From: Lachnospiraceae bacterium
GTDB taxonomy: Bacteria > Bacillota > Clostridia > Lachnospirales > Lachnospiraceae
Length of the DNA: 64,000 nucleotides
Assembly: GCA_002892395.1 (NCBI GenBank)
Contig: NBBL01000002.1
Location: 62,001-126,000 of the forward strand
Direction: 5' to 3'
Of this stretch, positions 34,711-44,109 are shown piece by piece; the first letter of the stretch is position 1, and every line of letters begins with the position of its first letter. Position numbers and translations under genes: made by a program. Below the pieces are notes generated by a model that saw only the letters and a list, made by a program, of their open reading frames with translations, made no database searches and was not told where the DNA came from.

Positions 34711-35565
34711 TCACTTGACCCTTCCAAATCTGTCAATGCTTCCCGTTTTTTCTTTCCCTTTTATAAACTGAATCCCGGTACCATCTTCAAAAATAATACT
34801 GCACCATAAGTATTCCTGCTCCTGAAATTTAATCTGCCGCCTAAATAATTTCCAATCCCTATCTGTTAGTTTTTCAAAAGATGAATGGGTCAAATGCCAT
34901 ATTGCTGCTTTCCCATCATGATGGTCTAAATGATCATCAAGATAAGTAATAACCGGCGCTATCCTTTGCTTGTTGATATGAGCCCCCTGTGTCATTGCAA
35001 GATTAAATTTACATACTGCGTCTTCTGAAACAGTAAAGAACCCGTTCCCCTGTTCTCTGCTGTATATTATCTCATTATTCCGATCGACACTTACCAAGTA
35101 CGTATAAATATCTTCATGATTTCCGCTTGCAGAAATAAAATATTGCCCCGGCTTAAGCGCAATATAATCTTTTGTCAGTCCGGGCCACATATTTTGCTTC
35201 ACCACACCATTAACAGATATCCTATCCCCATCTCTGTCAATGGTGACTCCATCCTGATTCCCAACTTCCCACTCATAATCAAGGAGTATATTCTTTTTTA
35301 TCAGATCATTTTCAGAATATTTCAGTACAGACTCATACAATGTAATGATTTCTGCTTTTTCCGATGATAGCAGCTTCCAATAGGTCGGGTTTCTTTTTTC
35401 TAACAACAGCAGTTTGTCAATCGGCTTAAAACCAGTCAATATCATAACGCATAAAAAACCGCATAGAAAAAAACGTGTGCAATGTATGATTCTAATTTTG
35501 TGCCGGCTTTCGGTCATAGTTTTATTGTTCTCATCATTTGGATAGAAATCATATCGTATTTGCAT
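34711..35565 (-). CDS. Membrane-anchored protein of unknown function, last gene of the polysaccharide locus
   Basis: I do not recognise this 284-aa product. It has one N-terminal membrane segment (about residues 28-48, CTRFFLCGFLCVMILTGF), then an extracytoplasmic region of mixed strands (GQYFISASGNHEDIYTYLVSVD) with no catalytic motif that I can identify. The start could be 35565 (overlapping the upstream ATP-grasp gene by 17 bp) or ATG 35517; neither has a strong ribosome-binding site. By position it may act at the cell surface on the polymer made by this locus. Confidence 0.6.
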   Translation of the reverse strand: MQIRYDFYPNDENNKTMTESRHKIRIIHCTRFFLCGFLCVMILTGFKPIDKLLLLEKRNPTYWKLLSSEKAEIITLYESVLKYSENDLIKKNILLDYEWEVGNQDGVTIDRDGDRISVNGVVKQNMWPGLTKDYIALKPGQYFISASGNHEDIYTYLVSVDRNNEIIYSREQGNGFFTVSEDAVCKFNLAMTQGAHINKQRIAPVITYLDDHLDHHDGKAAIWHLTHSSFEKLTDRDWKLFRRQIKFQEQEYLWCSIIFEDGTGIQFIKGKEKTGSIDRFGRVK

Positions 35566-36466
35566 CAGGCAGGATGATCCGATTTCCTAACTCCATATCC
35601 CATGTGTCGGGATGAAATCTCTCAAAACCAGCATCAGAATAAAATGTAAATTCTGAAAAATATACTGTATCATTGACTTCGTAAAAATCAGTTCTCAAAA
35701 ATGGAAAACCATCACTGAGGATCTTTGCATAATGGAGCATTTCACTGAATTTTTTAGGTTTAGCAGGCATCTCTTCGCTTGTCTTAAAATTCTGATGAAG
35801 ATCAAGCCAATGCCATTGCTCATCAAAATAATCAATTCTTTCCTCAGATGTCTTGTCTCCATGAATTACCTGCAAGATAGTTCCCCCATTATTGAAGTTA
35901 AAAAACTTGTACACAGGTAAAACACTGTTACAACCATCATGCATATATTTCTCAACCAAAATACGCGGTTTTACATTCTTATACGGCCATTCCCGATTTG
36001 ACCAAAAATAATTCCTTGCCAGAGATAACTCTATTTTTTCTCGCGCGTTTCTTTTATCAAATGATTTCTTATCTCTGCAAATTACCAAACCTCCACTATC
36101 ATGCGTGCATTTCATTACAAACTGTTCAGGAAACTGTGAAAAGTCAATGTCTTCGAATCTATCCCAGACTCCATAAGAGGGAATGATGTGCTCCGATCCG
36201 ATTTTCTTCGCTGCTATATTCTTGGCTTCGTACTTGTCCACCATCGAAGTGTATATTTCTTTGTGATCATTTAATTTAAGCCAGTTCAGCTTTTCATTAA
36301 ATGTTTTTGGATGCATGAAATCCGGCTCATACCCAACGCGAACCCGAAACAATCTTTTACAATATTCTTCATCCGGTATATCTCTGTGCTTCCCACGAGC
36401 AGCTGCCACTAAAAACCTGTAATCACTGTCAGTGATATATTTCTTTATTTTTTCTAATCGCCTCAT
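35549..36466 (-). CDS. TupA-like ATP-grasp protein of polysaccharide locus
   Basis: The 305-aa protein matches the ATP-grasp TupA-type family found in capsule and teichuronopeptide clusters: HPKTFNEKLNWLKLNDH, the substrate/ATP region VDKYEAKNIAAKKIG, FVMKCTHDSGG, a KPRILVEKYM strand and the metal-binding FSEFTFYSDAGF. TupA-type enzymes are thought to link amino acids to uronic-acid polymers by an ATP-dependent ligase reaction. The locus encodes UDP-uronic-acid enzymes (53062, 54469), which would supply a fitting acceptor. It is next to the carrier-protein and adenylation genes. Confidence 0.8.
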   Translation of the reverse strand: MRRLEKIKKYITDSDYRFLVAAARGKHRDIPDEEYCKRLFRVRVGYEPDFMHPKTFNEKLNWLKLNDHKEIYTSMVDKYEAKNIAAKKIGSEHIIPSYGVWDRFEDIDFSQFPEQFVMKCTHDSGGLVICRDKKSFDKRNAREKIELSLARNYFWSNREWPYKNVKPRILVEKYMHDGCNSVLPVYKFFNFNNGGTILQVIHGDKTSEERIDYFDEQWHWLDLHQNFKTSEEMPAKPKKFSEMLHYAKILSDGFPFLRTDFYEVNDTVYFSEFTFYSDAGFERFHPDTWDMELGNRIILPDANTI

Positions 36467-36564
36467 ACTGTTACCCTTCTCTTAAATATCGAAACGTCTC
36501 CCATACATAGCGTATGATTTTCTGCAAAATATGAAACCAGAACCCCTATCCTTATAGATACGTA

Positions 36565-36801
36565 CTACTGTCTTGAACGTTCTGCCAGCTTAACAATTGC
36601 ATCAATTGTTTTAAAATTATCCTCTTTTACATTTTCCGGAGAGATCGTAATATGCAGTCGATCCTCAATCATTGCCATGATCGTTATGATAGCAAATGAA
36701 TCAAGTAACCCTGCATCAATTAAATTATCACCCTCGTATTCTGCTATTTCGTCGTCGATTTCATTCAAAATATCTACAATCTCAGATCTCAGGTCTCCCA
36801 T
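36565..36801 (-). CDS. Acyl/aminoacyl carrier protein (DltC-like)
   Basis: The 78-aa acidic four-helix protein has the phosphopantetheine Ser35 in GLLDSFAI. The preceding adenylation gene ends 6 bp upstream. It most likely carries the amino acid or acyl group activated by that enzyme, for transfer to the polysaccharide or a precursor. A DltB-type MBOAT transferase, needed for the lipoteichoic acid D-alanylation route, is absent here. Confidence 0.85.
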   Translation of the reverse strand: MGDLRSEIVDILNEIDDEIAEYEGDNLIDAGLLDSFAIITIMAMIEDRLHITISPENVKEDNFKTIDAIVKLAERSRQ

Positions 36802-36806
36802 ATTGA

Positions 36807-38351
36807 TTATCTCCTTTCTTGCACTTGGGTGGTCAATAAATTCCTATCAATTTTTCCATTTAAATTTAAAGGCATTTCTTCCAGTTGATTGACCAGATTT
36901 GGCAACATGTATTTCGGCAACAACAGCTTTAATTTTTTCCGAAGTGCACTTTTATCTAAAGCACCTGTATAAAAAAGAACGATCATAGCTTTTTCAAAAT
37001 CATATACACAGCAATTTCTGTCGATACCTTCCAACGATGAAACTGCTGTTTCAATTTCTCCCAGCTCAATCCGATATCCCATGTGTTTGATCTGAAAATC
37101 TTTTCTGGAAACATAGATTATTTCATCATGATCATTGACATAAACCAAATCGCCGGTTTTATATACTATTTCGGGATATGCATCATGAATGGGGTTCTGC
37201 ACAAAGCTTTCTGCTGTTTTTTCCGGATTATTGTAATATCCATACGCGATTGAAGATCCCCTTACGTACAATTCTCCAATTTGATTTTTTTCTGCCAAAT
37301 TACCATCTTCTGTTATAACCATGACATCCATATTATCGCAGGAAAAACCTATCGGTACAGATTCATCATTGGAAAGCGGCCTGTCTAATACGTAATATGT
37401 ACAGATGTCGGTCACTTCCGTTGGGCCAAATAAATCCGCATACAAAGCATTGGGGACATACTTTCTCCATATATTCAGCTGTTTCGTTGGCATGACTTCG
37501 CCGGCAAACAAAATGGTATGAAGCGTAGGCACATCAATTTTCTCCAGTACGTGCATATTGGCTACTTGACACAAAGCTGATGGCACCCAATATATCGTAT
37601 TAATTTCATGTTTGTTAATAAATTCGAGAAGCTCAATCGGGAACGAGAATAATTTTTTGGGAATAATAACCAATTTAGCGGCACAATAAAAGGTTTGAAA
37701 AATATCCAATACCGACATGCTAAAATAAAACGGCGTTTGACTTCCAAATATTGTTTTCTCAGAAAAACGGAATGCTTCCTTACTCCATTTCATGTAAGTG
37801 ATTACATTCAGATGTGATATAACAACTCCCTTTGGGGTTCCTGTAGATCCCGATGTAAATAGTACATACGCGACATCAGCATCTATCGATTTTTCTCTGC
37901 ACCTTTCTATCCCATTTGAATCAATACCGAAACCATATGCATCTTCGATTTTAAGAGTAGGAAGCTTCAATGAATCAATCAATTCACCATGCTCCTCATC
38001 TGTAATGATACATTGAGGTTGGAGAATATCTGTAATCTTCTTAATCCTTGCTATGGGCATTTCCGAATCAAGAAAAGTATAGAAATTGCCCGCATACATC
38101 GCACCAAATGCAGCAGTGAGTGCATTCGTGCTCTTGCTGAGGTAAATAGCTACCGGTGCTTTATATACCCCTATGTCCATAAGAGCAGAGGCGATCTGCT
38201 GCGCCTTAAATTTAAATTCCCTATATGTGGTGTCTCCTTTTTCATCGACAAAGCCGATTTTCTCCGGAAATTTATGCGCTGCTTCATCTAGAAAATCCGT
38301 TATAACCTTACATGTATTCACTGGTGATTTCTCCTTCGTATTGATTACCAT
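36807..38351 (-). CDS. Amino-acid adenylation enzyme (DltA/NRPS A-domain-like)
   Basis: The 514-aa AMP-forming ligase has core motifs LFTSGSTGTPKGV near residues 164-176, FGPTEVTDICTYY, YKTGDLV, and GYRIELGEIETAV, with the C-terminal NGKIDR Lys motif. It activates a carboxylic substrate, probably an amino acid, as the adenylate and loads the carrier protein encoded 6 bp downstream. It overlaps the next upstream gene (38345) by 7 bp. D-alanine is possible, but the locus lacks DltB and DltD, so the substrate is open. Confidence 0.85.
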   Translation of the reverse strand: MVINTKEKSPVNTCKVITDFLDEAAHKFPEKIGFVDEKGDTTYREFKFKAQQIASALMDIGVYKAPVAIYLSKSTNALTAAFGAMYAGNFYTFLDSEMPIARIKKITDILQPQCIITDEEHGELIDSLKLPTLKIEDAYGFGIDSNGIERCREKSIDADVAYVLFTSGSTGTPKGVVISHLNVITYMKWSKEAFRFSEKTIFGSQTPFYFSMSVLDIFQTFYCAAKLVIIPKKLFSFPIELLEFINKHEINTIYWVPSALCQVANMHVLEKIDVPTLHTILFAGEVMPTKQLNIWRKYVPNALYADLFGPTEVTDICTYYVLDRPLSNDESVPIGFSCDNMDVMVITEDGNLAEKNQIGELYVRGSSIAYGYYNNPEKTAESFVQNPIHDAYPEIVYKTGDLVYVNDHDEIIYVSRKDFQIKHMGYRIELGEIETAVSSLEGIDRNCCVYDFEKAMIVLFYTGALDKSALRKKLKLLLPKYMLPNLVNQLEEMPLNLNGKIDRNLLTTQVQERR

Positions 38352-40090
38352 TCCACTTCGGTCATAATTACCTTTGCCGGATTACCCATAACCATGGTTC
38401 GCTCTTTTACATTACTCATAATTGTAGAATTGATTCCGCAAATTGCCCCTGATCCGATTTTTAACCCCTTTGTGATTGTGACACCGGTACAAAGCCAAAC
38501 ATGATTTCCGATCTTTAATGGTCTTAGATTTTTTTGTCGATTAAGCCCCGTCGGGTGGTAATTACTATCATAAATCATTACACCACGACCTATTTGGACA
38601 TCATCCCCCATTTCAATTGAATTAGAACATACTATAACTACGCCGATATTCGTCTCGGCACGCCCCATCGATAAAGAAGCATTCGGTAAAACATCGATCG
38701 TTGAACCAGTCGCTATCGATGTCCTTCCATTAACCATTACTGTGGCATCCCTGCATACAGTAAAAAACATTTCTTCCCTTGTCCTGCCATGCTTCTGTGT
38801 GTTTAAAAACAAATTGTCCTTTACATAGATCCTGGATTTTTTGTCAACTTTAACAACTGCGCCCTTGTATGGTATGATATACTTTCCTTTTTCTCTCACA
38901 ACTGAGGGACAGAAGTAATTTAATTTAATAAACTGAACTATATTGCATCGCAGCAAATCGCGCACTTTTCCCAATTTTTTTTCCATTGCTCTATTATTTT
39001 TCCGACCGGCATACTTTTTATAAACAAATTCCATTGGTTTCTCTTCTAAATCCTTAAAAAAAAGCTCTGCGCCCTCACGCATCTTTAAATTATTACGTAA
39101 AGCCATATTCCCTTCTGATACTTCATATAAATCCCTTCGCTGAAACTCTATCCTATCTTTTATGGAATCAAAAAGTTGCTGCCCTTTTTCTGAATTAATC
39201 AAAACAACAGATATTCCTTTATTCATACTGTCCGGATCAACTCTTTTAATTCCCCAAAAATCACCAACTGTAATGTCTGCTTTTCTTATTGCTGTTCGGT
39301 ACTTACATTCATAGCAGCTGGGTCTGGTATTATAATCGTCCAGCTGAAACATGATTTCATAGGGATCATCATATCTGTTAACATAGTATTCCTTTCCATT
39401 TTCAAATCGAAAAAACGTCCCGAAACGGTTCCACCCTTTTTTCTTATGCTTGTAATGTACGTCAGAAACCTTACTTCCCATTTTTTCTTCCAGATCTTCA
39501 ATCCGTTTCTGATGAAAAATCTGTGAAGTGTATCCGCGGCATATAAAATCGATACATATTAGATTCTGATATTCCTTCCCCAGATATAAGCGCAACGCTT
39601 CTCCATAGCAAGCAGATCCTATGAATAAAACGGTTTCACCATGATCTAAGCACTGTTTGATTTGACTATAGATTAAGCCTGTTTTGGGCTGAAAATACTT
39701 CGAATGTGTTATTCTTCTCAAGCCATCGCTATCATGAACCAATTCATATTTTGCATCCTTGAAATCTTTGGTCCATGAGACTCCGGCAGCTTTTCCTCCG
39801 CTGTCTATGATATATTTTGATAATTCATAACATATACCGCCGGATGTTGAATCTGTTCTTTGACAAGCATTTTTTGTCCAAGCTGCATACACATTCGGCC
39901 TTCTTGTTTCAGTGATAGAGTCACTGAACGCAGGACACTTCTTTTCACATAACCCGCATGAAATACATTGATCTTCGTTGATTTTAGGATATAGAAAACC
40001 ATCAACAATTGAATAGGTAATCGCTCCTTTGGGACACGTATTTGCGCACTGCTGGCAGCCCATGCATTCTGTTTTTTTTAAATCCAACAT
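38345..40090 (-). CDS. F420-hydrogenase-beta-like Fe-S reductase fused to a hexapeptide acyltransferase
   Basis: The 581-aa protein starts with two 4Fe-4S sets (CMGCQQCANTCP at residues 9-20 and CISCGLCEKKCP), then the FrhB/FdhB-like N- and C-terminal domains, with SCYECKYRTAIRKADITVGDFWG. From about residue 430 it becomes a left-handed beta-helix O-acyltransferase (ATVMVNGRTSIATGSTIDVLP, YDSNYHP, VWLCTGVTITKG, VVMGNPAK-like end). FrhB-like proteins are common next to pyruvyltransferases in capsule loci, and LbH acetyltransferases act on sugars, but both in one chain is unusual. The usual GTPCQ motif is GSACYGEAL here. The reaction is unknown; reduction coupled to acetylation of a sugar intermediate is a guess. 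Confidence 0.8.
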   Translation of the reverse strand: MLDLKKTECMGCQQCANTCPKGAITYSIVDGFLYPKINEDQCISCGLCEKKCPAFSDSITETRRPNVYAAWTKNACQRTDSTSGGICYELSKYIIDSGGKAAGVSWTKDFKDAKYELVHDSDGLRRITHSKYFQPKTGLIYSQIKQCLDHGETVLFIGSACYGEALRLYLGKEYQNLICIDFICRGYTSQIFHQKRIEDLEEKMGSKVSDVHYKHKKKGWNRFGTFFRFENGKEYYVNRYDDPYEIMFQLDDYNTRPSCYECKYRTAIRKADITVGDFWGIKRVDPDSMNKGISVVLINSEKGQQLFDSIKDRIEFQRRDLYEVSEGNMALRNNLKMREGAELFFKDLEEKPMEFVYKKYAGRKNNRAMEKKLGKVRDLLRCNIVQFIKLNYFCPSVVREKGKYIIPYKGAVVKVDKKSRIYVKDNLFLNTQKHGRTREEMFFTVCRDATVMVNGRTSIATGSTIDVLPNASLSMGRAETNIGVVIVCSNSIEMGDDVQIGRGVMIYDSNYHPTGLNRQKNLRPLKIGNHVWLCTGVTITKGLKIGSGAICGINSTIMSNVKERTMVMGNPAKVIMTEVEW

Positions 40091-40125
40091 ATCAGAAATC
40101 TCTCTTTCATGTTCGTACGACCACC

Positions 40126-41028
40126 TTAAAGTGCTGAAAAATCACAATTATCCGGGTCATATCTCAATCTGGAATTTATGTTCATCCCATCTATTAACTT
40201 CATATCTTCCTCCAAAATATGGAAGTCAAACACATCCAAATTATGCCTCATATGGTCTTTGTTCATACTTCTGATAATTGGTATGATTCCATTTTGAATA
40301 TGCCACCTCAAGATGAGCTGAGTAATTGATTTATGGTACTTATCAGATAATTTCTTCATCAACGGCGGATTGTATATCCTATCATCGCGACGTGCAATCG
40401 GTGTATAAGCCTCAACTTGTATTCCGTTTTTAACACAAAAAGATACCAATTCTTTCTGCGTAAATAACGGATGAACCTCAAATTGGTCTATCTCCGGATA
40501 TTGCCCGGAAATATCATATAATCTTTGTAGATGATGAGAATTACAATTTGCCACACCGATAATGCGGCATAAGCCCTTCTCCTTCAATTCTATCATTTTA
40601 ATCCATGTCTTTTCAAAATAATCTGTCACCGGCCAATGCAACATCAATATATCCATATAATCTGTCCGAAATCCCCGCAACTGGCTTTCGAACTCTTGTT
40701 CTATCTTTTCATCGTATTGCGCCCGATTGGAAATCCTTGTGGTATATAAAACCTGTTCACGCTTCATTCCGGATTTATTCACACCCTCAGCAATTAAGGA
40801 TCCATCTCCATAAGATGCCGAAAAATCAATCAGCCTGCATCCACTCTTCAAAGTAAACGCAAGCATCTCAACATATTGGGGGCGTTCAATCAGTTCTTTC
40901 CGTATCTTATTTCTTACTCTATTTACAAGCCGTCCGTTTTTTGGGTACTTTGCCATCAAACTCAAGGAATCCGGACCATATCCTATGCACGGAATGCTCA
41001 TTCCATTTCTCAGCTTGAACTCATCCAT
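40126..41028 (-). CDS. Aldo/keto reductase-family protein with Lys-to-Arg change at the active site
   Basis: The 300-aa TIM-barrel protein follows the AKR layout: LIDFSASYGD with Asp68 and Tyr73, LMLHWP with His131, GVANCNSHHL and the NADP-binding IIPIIRSMNKDHMRHN near the C-terminus. At the position of the catalytic Lys (normally T-T-K or T-S-K), the sequence reads TTRIS, so residue 98 is Arg. Asp, Tyr and His of the tetrad remain. It may be a weak reductase, have a changed reaction, or serve as a non-catalytic subunit. It lies between the flippase and the FrhB-like fusion. Confidence 0.82.
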   Translation of the reverse strand: MDEFKLRNGMSIPCIGYGPDSLSLMAKYPKNGRLVNRVRNKIRKELIERPQYVEMLAFTLKSGCRLIDFSASYGDGSLIAEGVNKSGMKREQVLYTTRISNRAQYDEKIEQEFESQLRGFRTDYMDILMLHWPVTDYFEKTWIKMIELKEKGLCRIIGVANCNSHHLQRLYDISGQYPEIDQFEVHPLFTQKELVSFCVKNGIQVEAYTPIARRDDRIYNPPLMKKLSDKYHKSITQLILRWHIQNGIIPIIRSMNKDHMRHNLDVFDFHILEEDMKLIDGMNINSRLRYDPDNCDFSAL

Positions 41029-41045
41029 TTCTTAGGCTCCATTCA

Positions 41046-42560
41046 TCAGCTTTCAAAATTTTTTAATATATTCCTCCGCTCTTCACCGTTAAGAGAAATG
41101 CAGAAAAGACCAAAAGAATATACCGCCACATACACAAAAACAAGTATCAGGGTTTTAACGTTTGAATCCGCTGCGTAAGCGGAGTTAACATAGAAAAATA
41201 TGCCTGTCAAAGGTACGACATATAAAATAATCTTTAAGATCTGCCTCCAGTACTCTTTCACATCCAACTCCAGATGCACCTTATAGTACCAATTCATAAA
41301 CATTACTGTCCCGATGATTTCACATCCGGCAGTGCCAATTGCCGCCCCTAATGCGCCCAGCTTCATTGTCAGCGGAATTGTTAGTGCTATATTTCCTAAA
41401 TTGGTAAACAGCAACACAACGGATCTTATTTTATGCTTGTTCATGGCTCTTTGAATTTCGATTCCAATATGCTGCGAAAGCGCCACAATATCAGCTGCCA
41501 TTATAATAAAAGCAATCCAATATGATACTTCAAAGCCCTCCCCCATCCATATCTTAATAAATTTCTGTCCAAAGAGACAAAAACCACTAAGAATCAGCAT
41601 CTGTATCATAAACTGTATTTTACTCACTCTTATAAAAATTCTGTTGATATCTTTCAGTTTATTTCCAATCGCAACCAGTCTGTTCACCTGCGGCACAAAA
41701 ACCGCTGCAATTGGGTTCGCTACAGAATAAAAAATTCTGACAAACTTATCAGCAACACTATATACTGTTACTTCCTCTGTTCCACGAATTCTTCCTATGA
41801 TAAAGATATCTACCTTGCTTCCACCAAGAATATCATAAAGCTGATTTATAAATAAAAATGCTGTAAAAACAGCTATTTCGCCAAACAGTCCTTTGTCCAG
41901 ACTTTTAAAAGAAAATTTAATATCCAGCTTCCGAAAATTATATATTCCGTTTATGGTCAGTTCGAATAAGGAAGCACACAGTGCCGCTGCAGCCAACCCT
42001 ATGGATTGATACCCGCGCACAACGAAAAGGATCCTCAGTACAGGGATTAAAATAGTTTCGATCAGGGTAAGCGTCCGCTGAAAAATAAATCTCTCATGCG
42101 CGCTTGTATAGGATATAAATATGCTGCCTGGAAACTTAAGAGCCATATCTATCACTAATATGACCATAATAATCTGTGCTCTACCAAAGTCATTTGGTTC
42201 TATCCCGGAGCCAAAAATCCATCTGATATTTAAAATAAGCAGCGCTCCAATAACCAGGCAAACCAGTGACATCAGAGAATATACAGATAAGAATAATCCA
42301 TTCAATGAAGCGATCTTATCTTGCTCTTTCTCTCTGTCATATTTAGAGTAAAACCTTATATACGCAGATGCCAGCCCCAGTCCGAGTATACTTAAATAGG
42401 AGACCGTTGATCCCACCAGCTCAAATAACCCATATTCGCCCTTTCCCAAAGAACGAATAAAAAACGGTGTAACCAATATCGTGGATAATGTTTGTGCGAC
42501 AAGAGTCACATATGAAATAATTGCCCCTGTCTTCTTTTGTGTGCTGCCCTCCAAAACCAT
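41046..42560 (-). CDS. Wzx-type polysaccharide flippase
   Basis: The 504-aa protein has 12-14 membrane segments with the polysaccharide-exporter start (ISYVTLVAQTLSTILVTPFFIRSLGKGEYGLFELV). It flips lipid-linked repeat units across the cytoplasmic membrane in the Wzx/Wzy-type pathway. Its partner polymerase is probably the EpsG-like protein at 45312. Confidence 0.88.
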   Translation of the reverse strand: MVLEGSTQKKTGAIISYVTLVAQTLSTILVTPFFIRSLGKGEYGLFELVGSTVSYLSILGLGLASAYIRFYSKYDREKEQDKIASLNGLFLSVYSLMSLVCLVIGALLILNIRWIFGSGIEPNDFGRAQIIMVILVIDMALKFPGSIFISYTSAHERFIFQRTLTLIETILIPVLRILFVVRGYQSIGLAAAALCASLFELTINGIYNFRKLDIKFSFKSLDKGLFGEIAVFTAFLFINQLYDILGGSKVDIFIIGRIRGTEEVTVYSVADKFVRIFYSVANPIAAVFVPQVNRLVAIGNKLKDINRIFIRVSKIQFMIQMLILSGFCLFGQKFIKIWMGEGFEVSYWIAFIIMAADIVALSQHIGIEIQRAMNKHKIRSVVLLFTNLGNIALTIPLTMKLGALGAAIGTAGCEIIGTVMFMNWYYKVHLELDVKEYWRQILKIILYVVPLTGIFFYVNSAYAADSNVKTLILVFVYVAVYSFGLFCISLNGEERRNILKNFES

Positions 42561-42590
42561 AAAGCTATTTTCAACCTTTCTTCATTCCTG

Positions 42591-42934
42591 TTAATCTCTG
42601 TCTCTATTTTTTTGGTGTTTCATATTTAACCAAAATGAAATGATAAAGCAAGCAATACTTGTTACAATAAAGGAATCCATCCCAAAATGCTTTTCTTTGT
42701 ACACAAACCAATAATAGATTGTCCAAGCATAAAGGTGAATATAGTATATGGTTCCACTCATTTTTCTGTATCCCACTGTGCTGCCTCTTAATCTCATTTT
42801 TATAAATATGAGCCAAAATATTGGTAGAAGGGAAGCGTATGCAGAGAGACCACCACAAAACTTAAAATAAATCTGGCAACATCAATTGCTTTGAGATTAT
42901 ACTCTTGGATTTTATTTGTTACATTTCCTGACAT
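42591..42934 (-). pseudogene. Acyltransferase-3 family gene with large internal deletion
   Basis: From ATG 42934 the minus strand reads an acyltransferase-3 N-terminus (QEYNLKAIDVARFILSF, then VVSLHTLPF) for about 45 residues and stops. Out of frame, starting near 42830, the C-terminus of the same family follows (SLLPIFWLIFIKMRLRG, RKMSGTIYYIHLYAW), ending at 42591. The roughly 250 central residues are missing. The gene would have O-acetylated the polysaccharide; it is now dead. It fills the 386-bp gap between the flippase and pyruvyltransferase genes. Confidence 0.78.
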
Positions 42935-42946
42935 GTAATGTCCCCT

Positions 42947-44095
42947 CTAATCCCTCATCATTTTGTCAATAAAATCCTTTGATTGTTCAATTAAAACCCC
43001 TGTCTTTTGTTCAATGGCAGTATAATCCCACAGAAATTTCTCAAGCCGAATTTCTTCCGAATCCTCCGCATGGACAAATTTATCCCCATTCCCTGTGTTG
43101 ACAAGGAAATCAATCATTCTGTTATTGATATCAACATTATAATCTCTTTTCAAAACCAAATATTTTCTTCTAAAAATATTTGAAAAAATCATACAATGGA
43201 ACGAGTCTGTTACAACCAACGCTGCGTTCTCTATCAACCAAAGCCATTCATCAGGGGCCACCTCATCCAGAACCATATCGTTTTCCTTCTCTATTCTGAG
43301 CCCTTCGATCTGACTTCCTCCATACCCATTCGTGACATAAATGCAACTGCAACCTGTTTGTAATTTCAAATGAATCAGTAGATCCAGCTGCCACTTTTGG
43401 GGATTCAGGAGAAAGCAAAGTATATACTTTTCTGCCCCAATTCGTGGCCGTGTTGATACCTTAGACCATTGTATTCTATCCAGAAGTAATGTGGGATCAC
43501 AGACGTGAACCGCATCATTGATCCCTATGCTTCCCAGTAAATCAATGGAGGATCTTTCCCTTACGCTGATCCCCTTAAATCTGACCAGAGCTGCTTTGAT
43601 CCTTCTTCTGTTTTCAAATGGGATATCATTATTTCCAAATGATGCCGCATATGAAAACTTTACAGCCTTTTCGGACCCCTTAAAACAAAGAAACTTGACA
43701 GTGTTATAGTTATTTCTGATCTGTGACCACACAACATCCGATCCTACGACAAGGACATCATATCTTTTTTCATTCAATTCTTCTACGGTGAATATTTCCT
43801 CGGAAAGAATGATATGTTTGTCTGCAAACAGCCTGAATCGATTCACTCTTCCCTTACTTGGCTGTCTCGCCAACACTTCTTCTCTTTTCTGAAAACATCC
43901 TGCTACTTTCCTTATCAACGCTACAAAATAGGAGGTTTTTTTCTTTCCTATGTTGAAATCATCATGCAGATTTACCGTTTCTATGTCATCGTTAGGATAT
44001 TGACTCCTCAGATAATAGTTTAATGCATAGGTCTGCAGGATATTACCGAAATTCACTGTATTTCTGTTATAATTTGTGACAATCCCAAGCTTCAT
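42947..44095 (-). CDS. Polysaccharide pyruvyl transferase-family protein
   Basis: The 382-aa protein begins GIVTNYNRNTVNFGNILQTYAL and contains FSYAASFGNN, ISVRERSSIDLL and VVTDSFHCMIFSNIF, the pattern of the CsaB/PS_pyruv_trans family, which adds ketal-linked pyruvate from phosphoenolpyruvate to surface sugars. These genes often accompany FrhB-like genes, as here (38345). It gives the polymer negative charge. Confidence 0.85.
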   Translation of the reverse strand: MKLGIVTNYNRNTVNFGNILQTYALNYYLRSQYPNDDIETVNLHDDFNIGKKKTSYFVALIRKVAGCFQKREEVLARQPSKGRVNRFRLFADKHIILSEEIFTVEELNEKRYDVLVVGSDVVWSQIRNNYNTVKFLCFKGSEKAVKFSYAASFGNNDIPFENRRRIKAALVRFKGISVRERSSIDLLGSIGINDAVHVCDPTLLLDRIQWSKVSTRPRIGAEKYILCFLLNPQKWQLDLLIHLKLQTGCSCIYVTNGYGGSQIEGLRIEKENDMVLDEVAPDEWLWLIENAALVVTDSFHCMIFSNIFRRKYLVLKRDYNVDINNRMIDFLVNTGNGDKFVHAEDSEEIRLEKFLWDYTAIEQKTGVLIEQSKDFIDKMMRD

Positions 44096-44109
44096 TTATT
44101 TCACCGATT

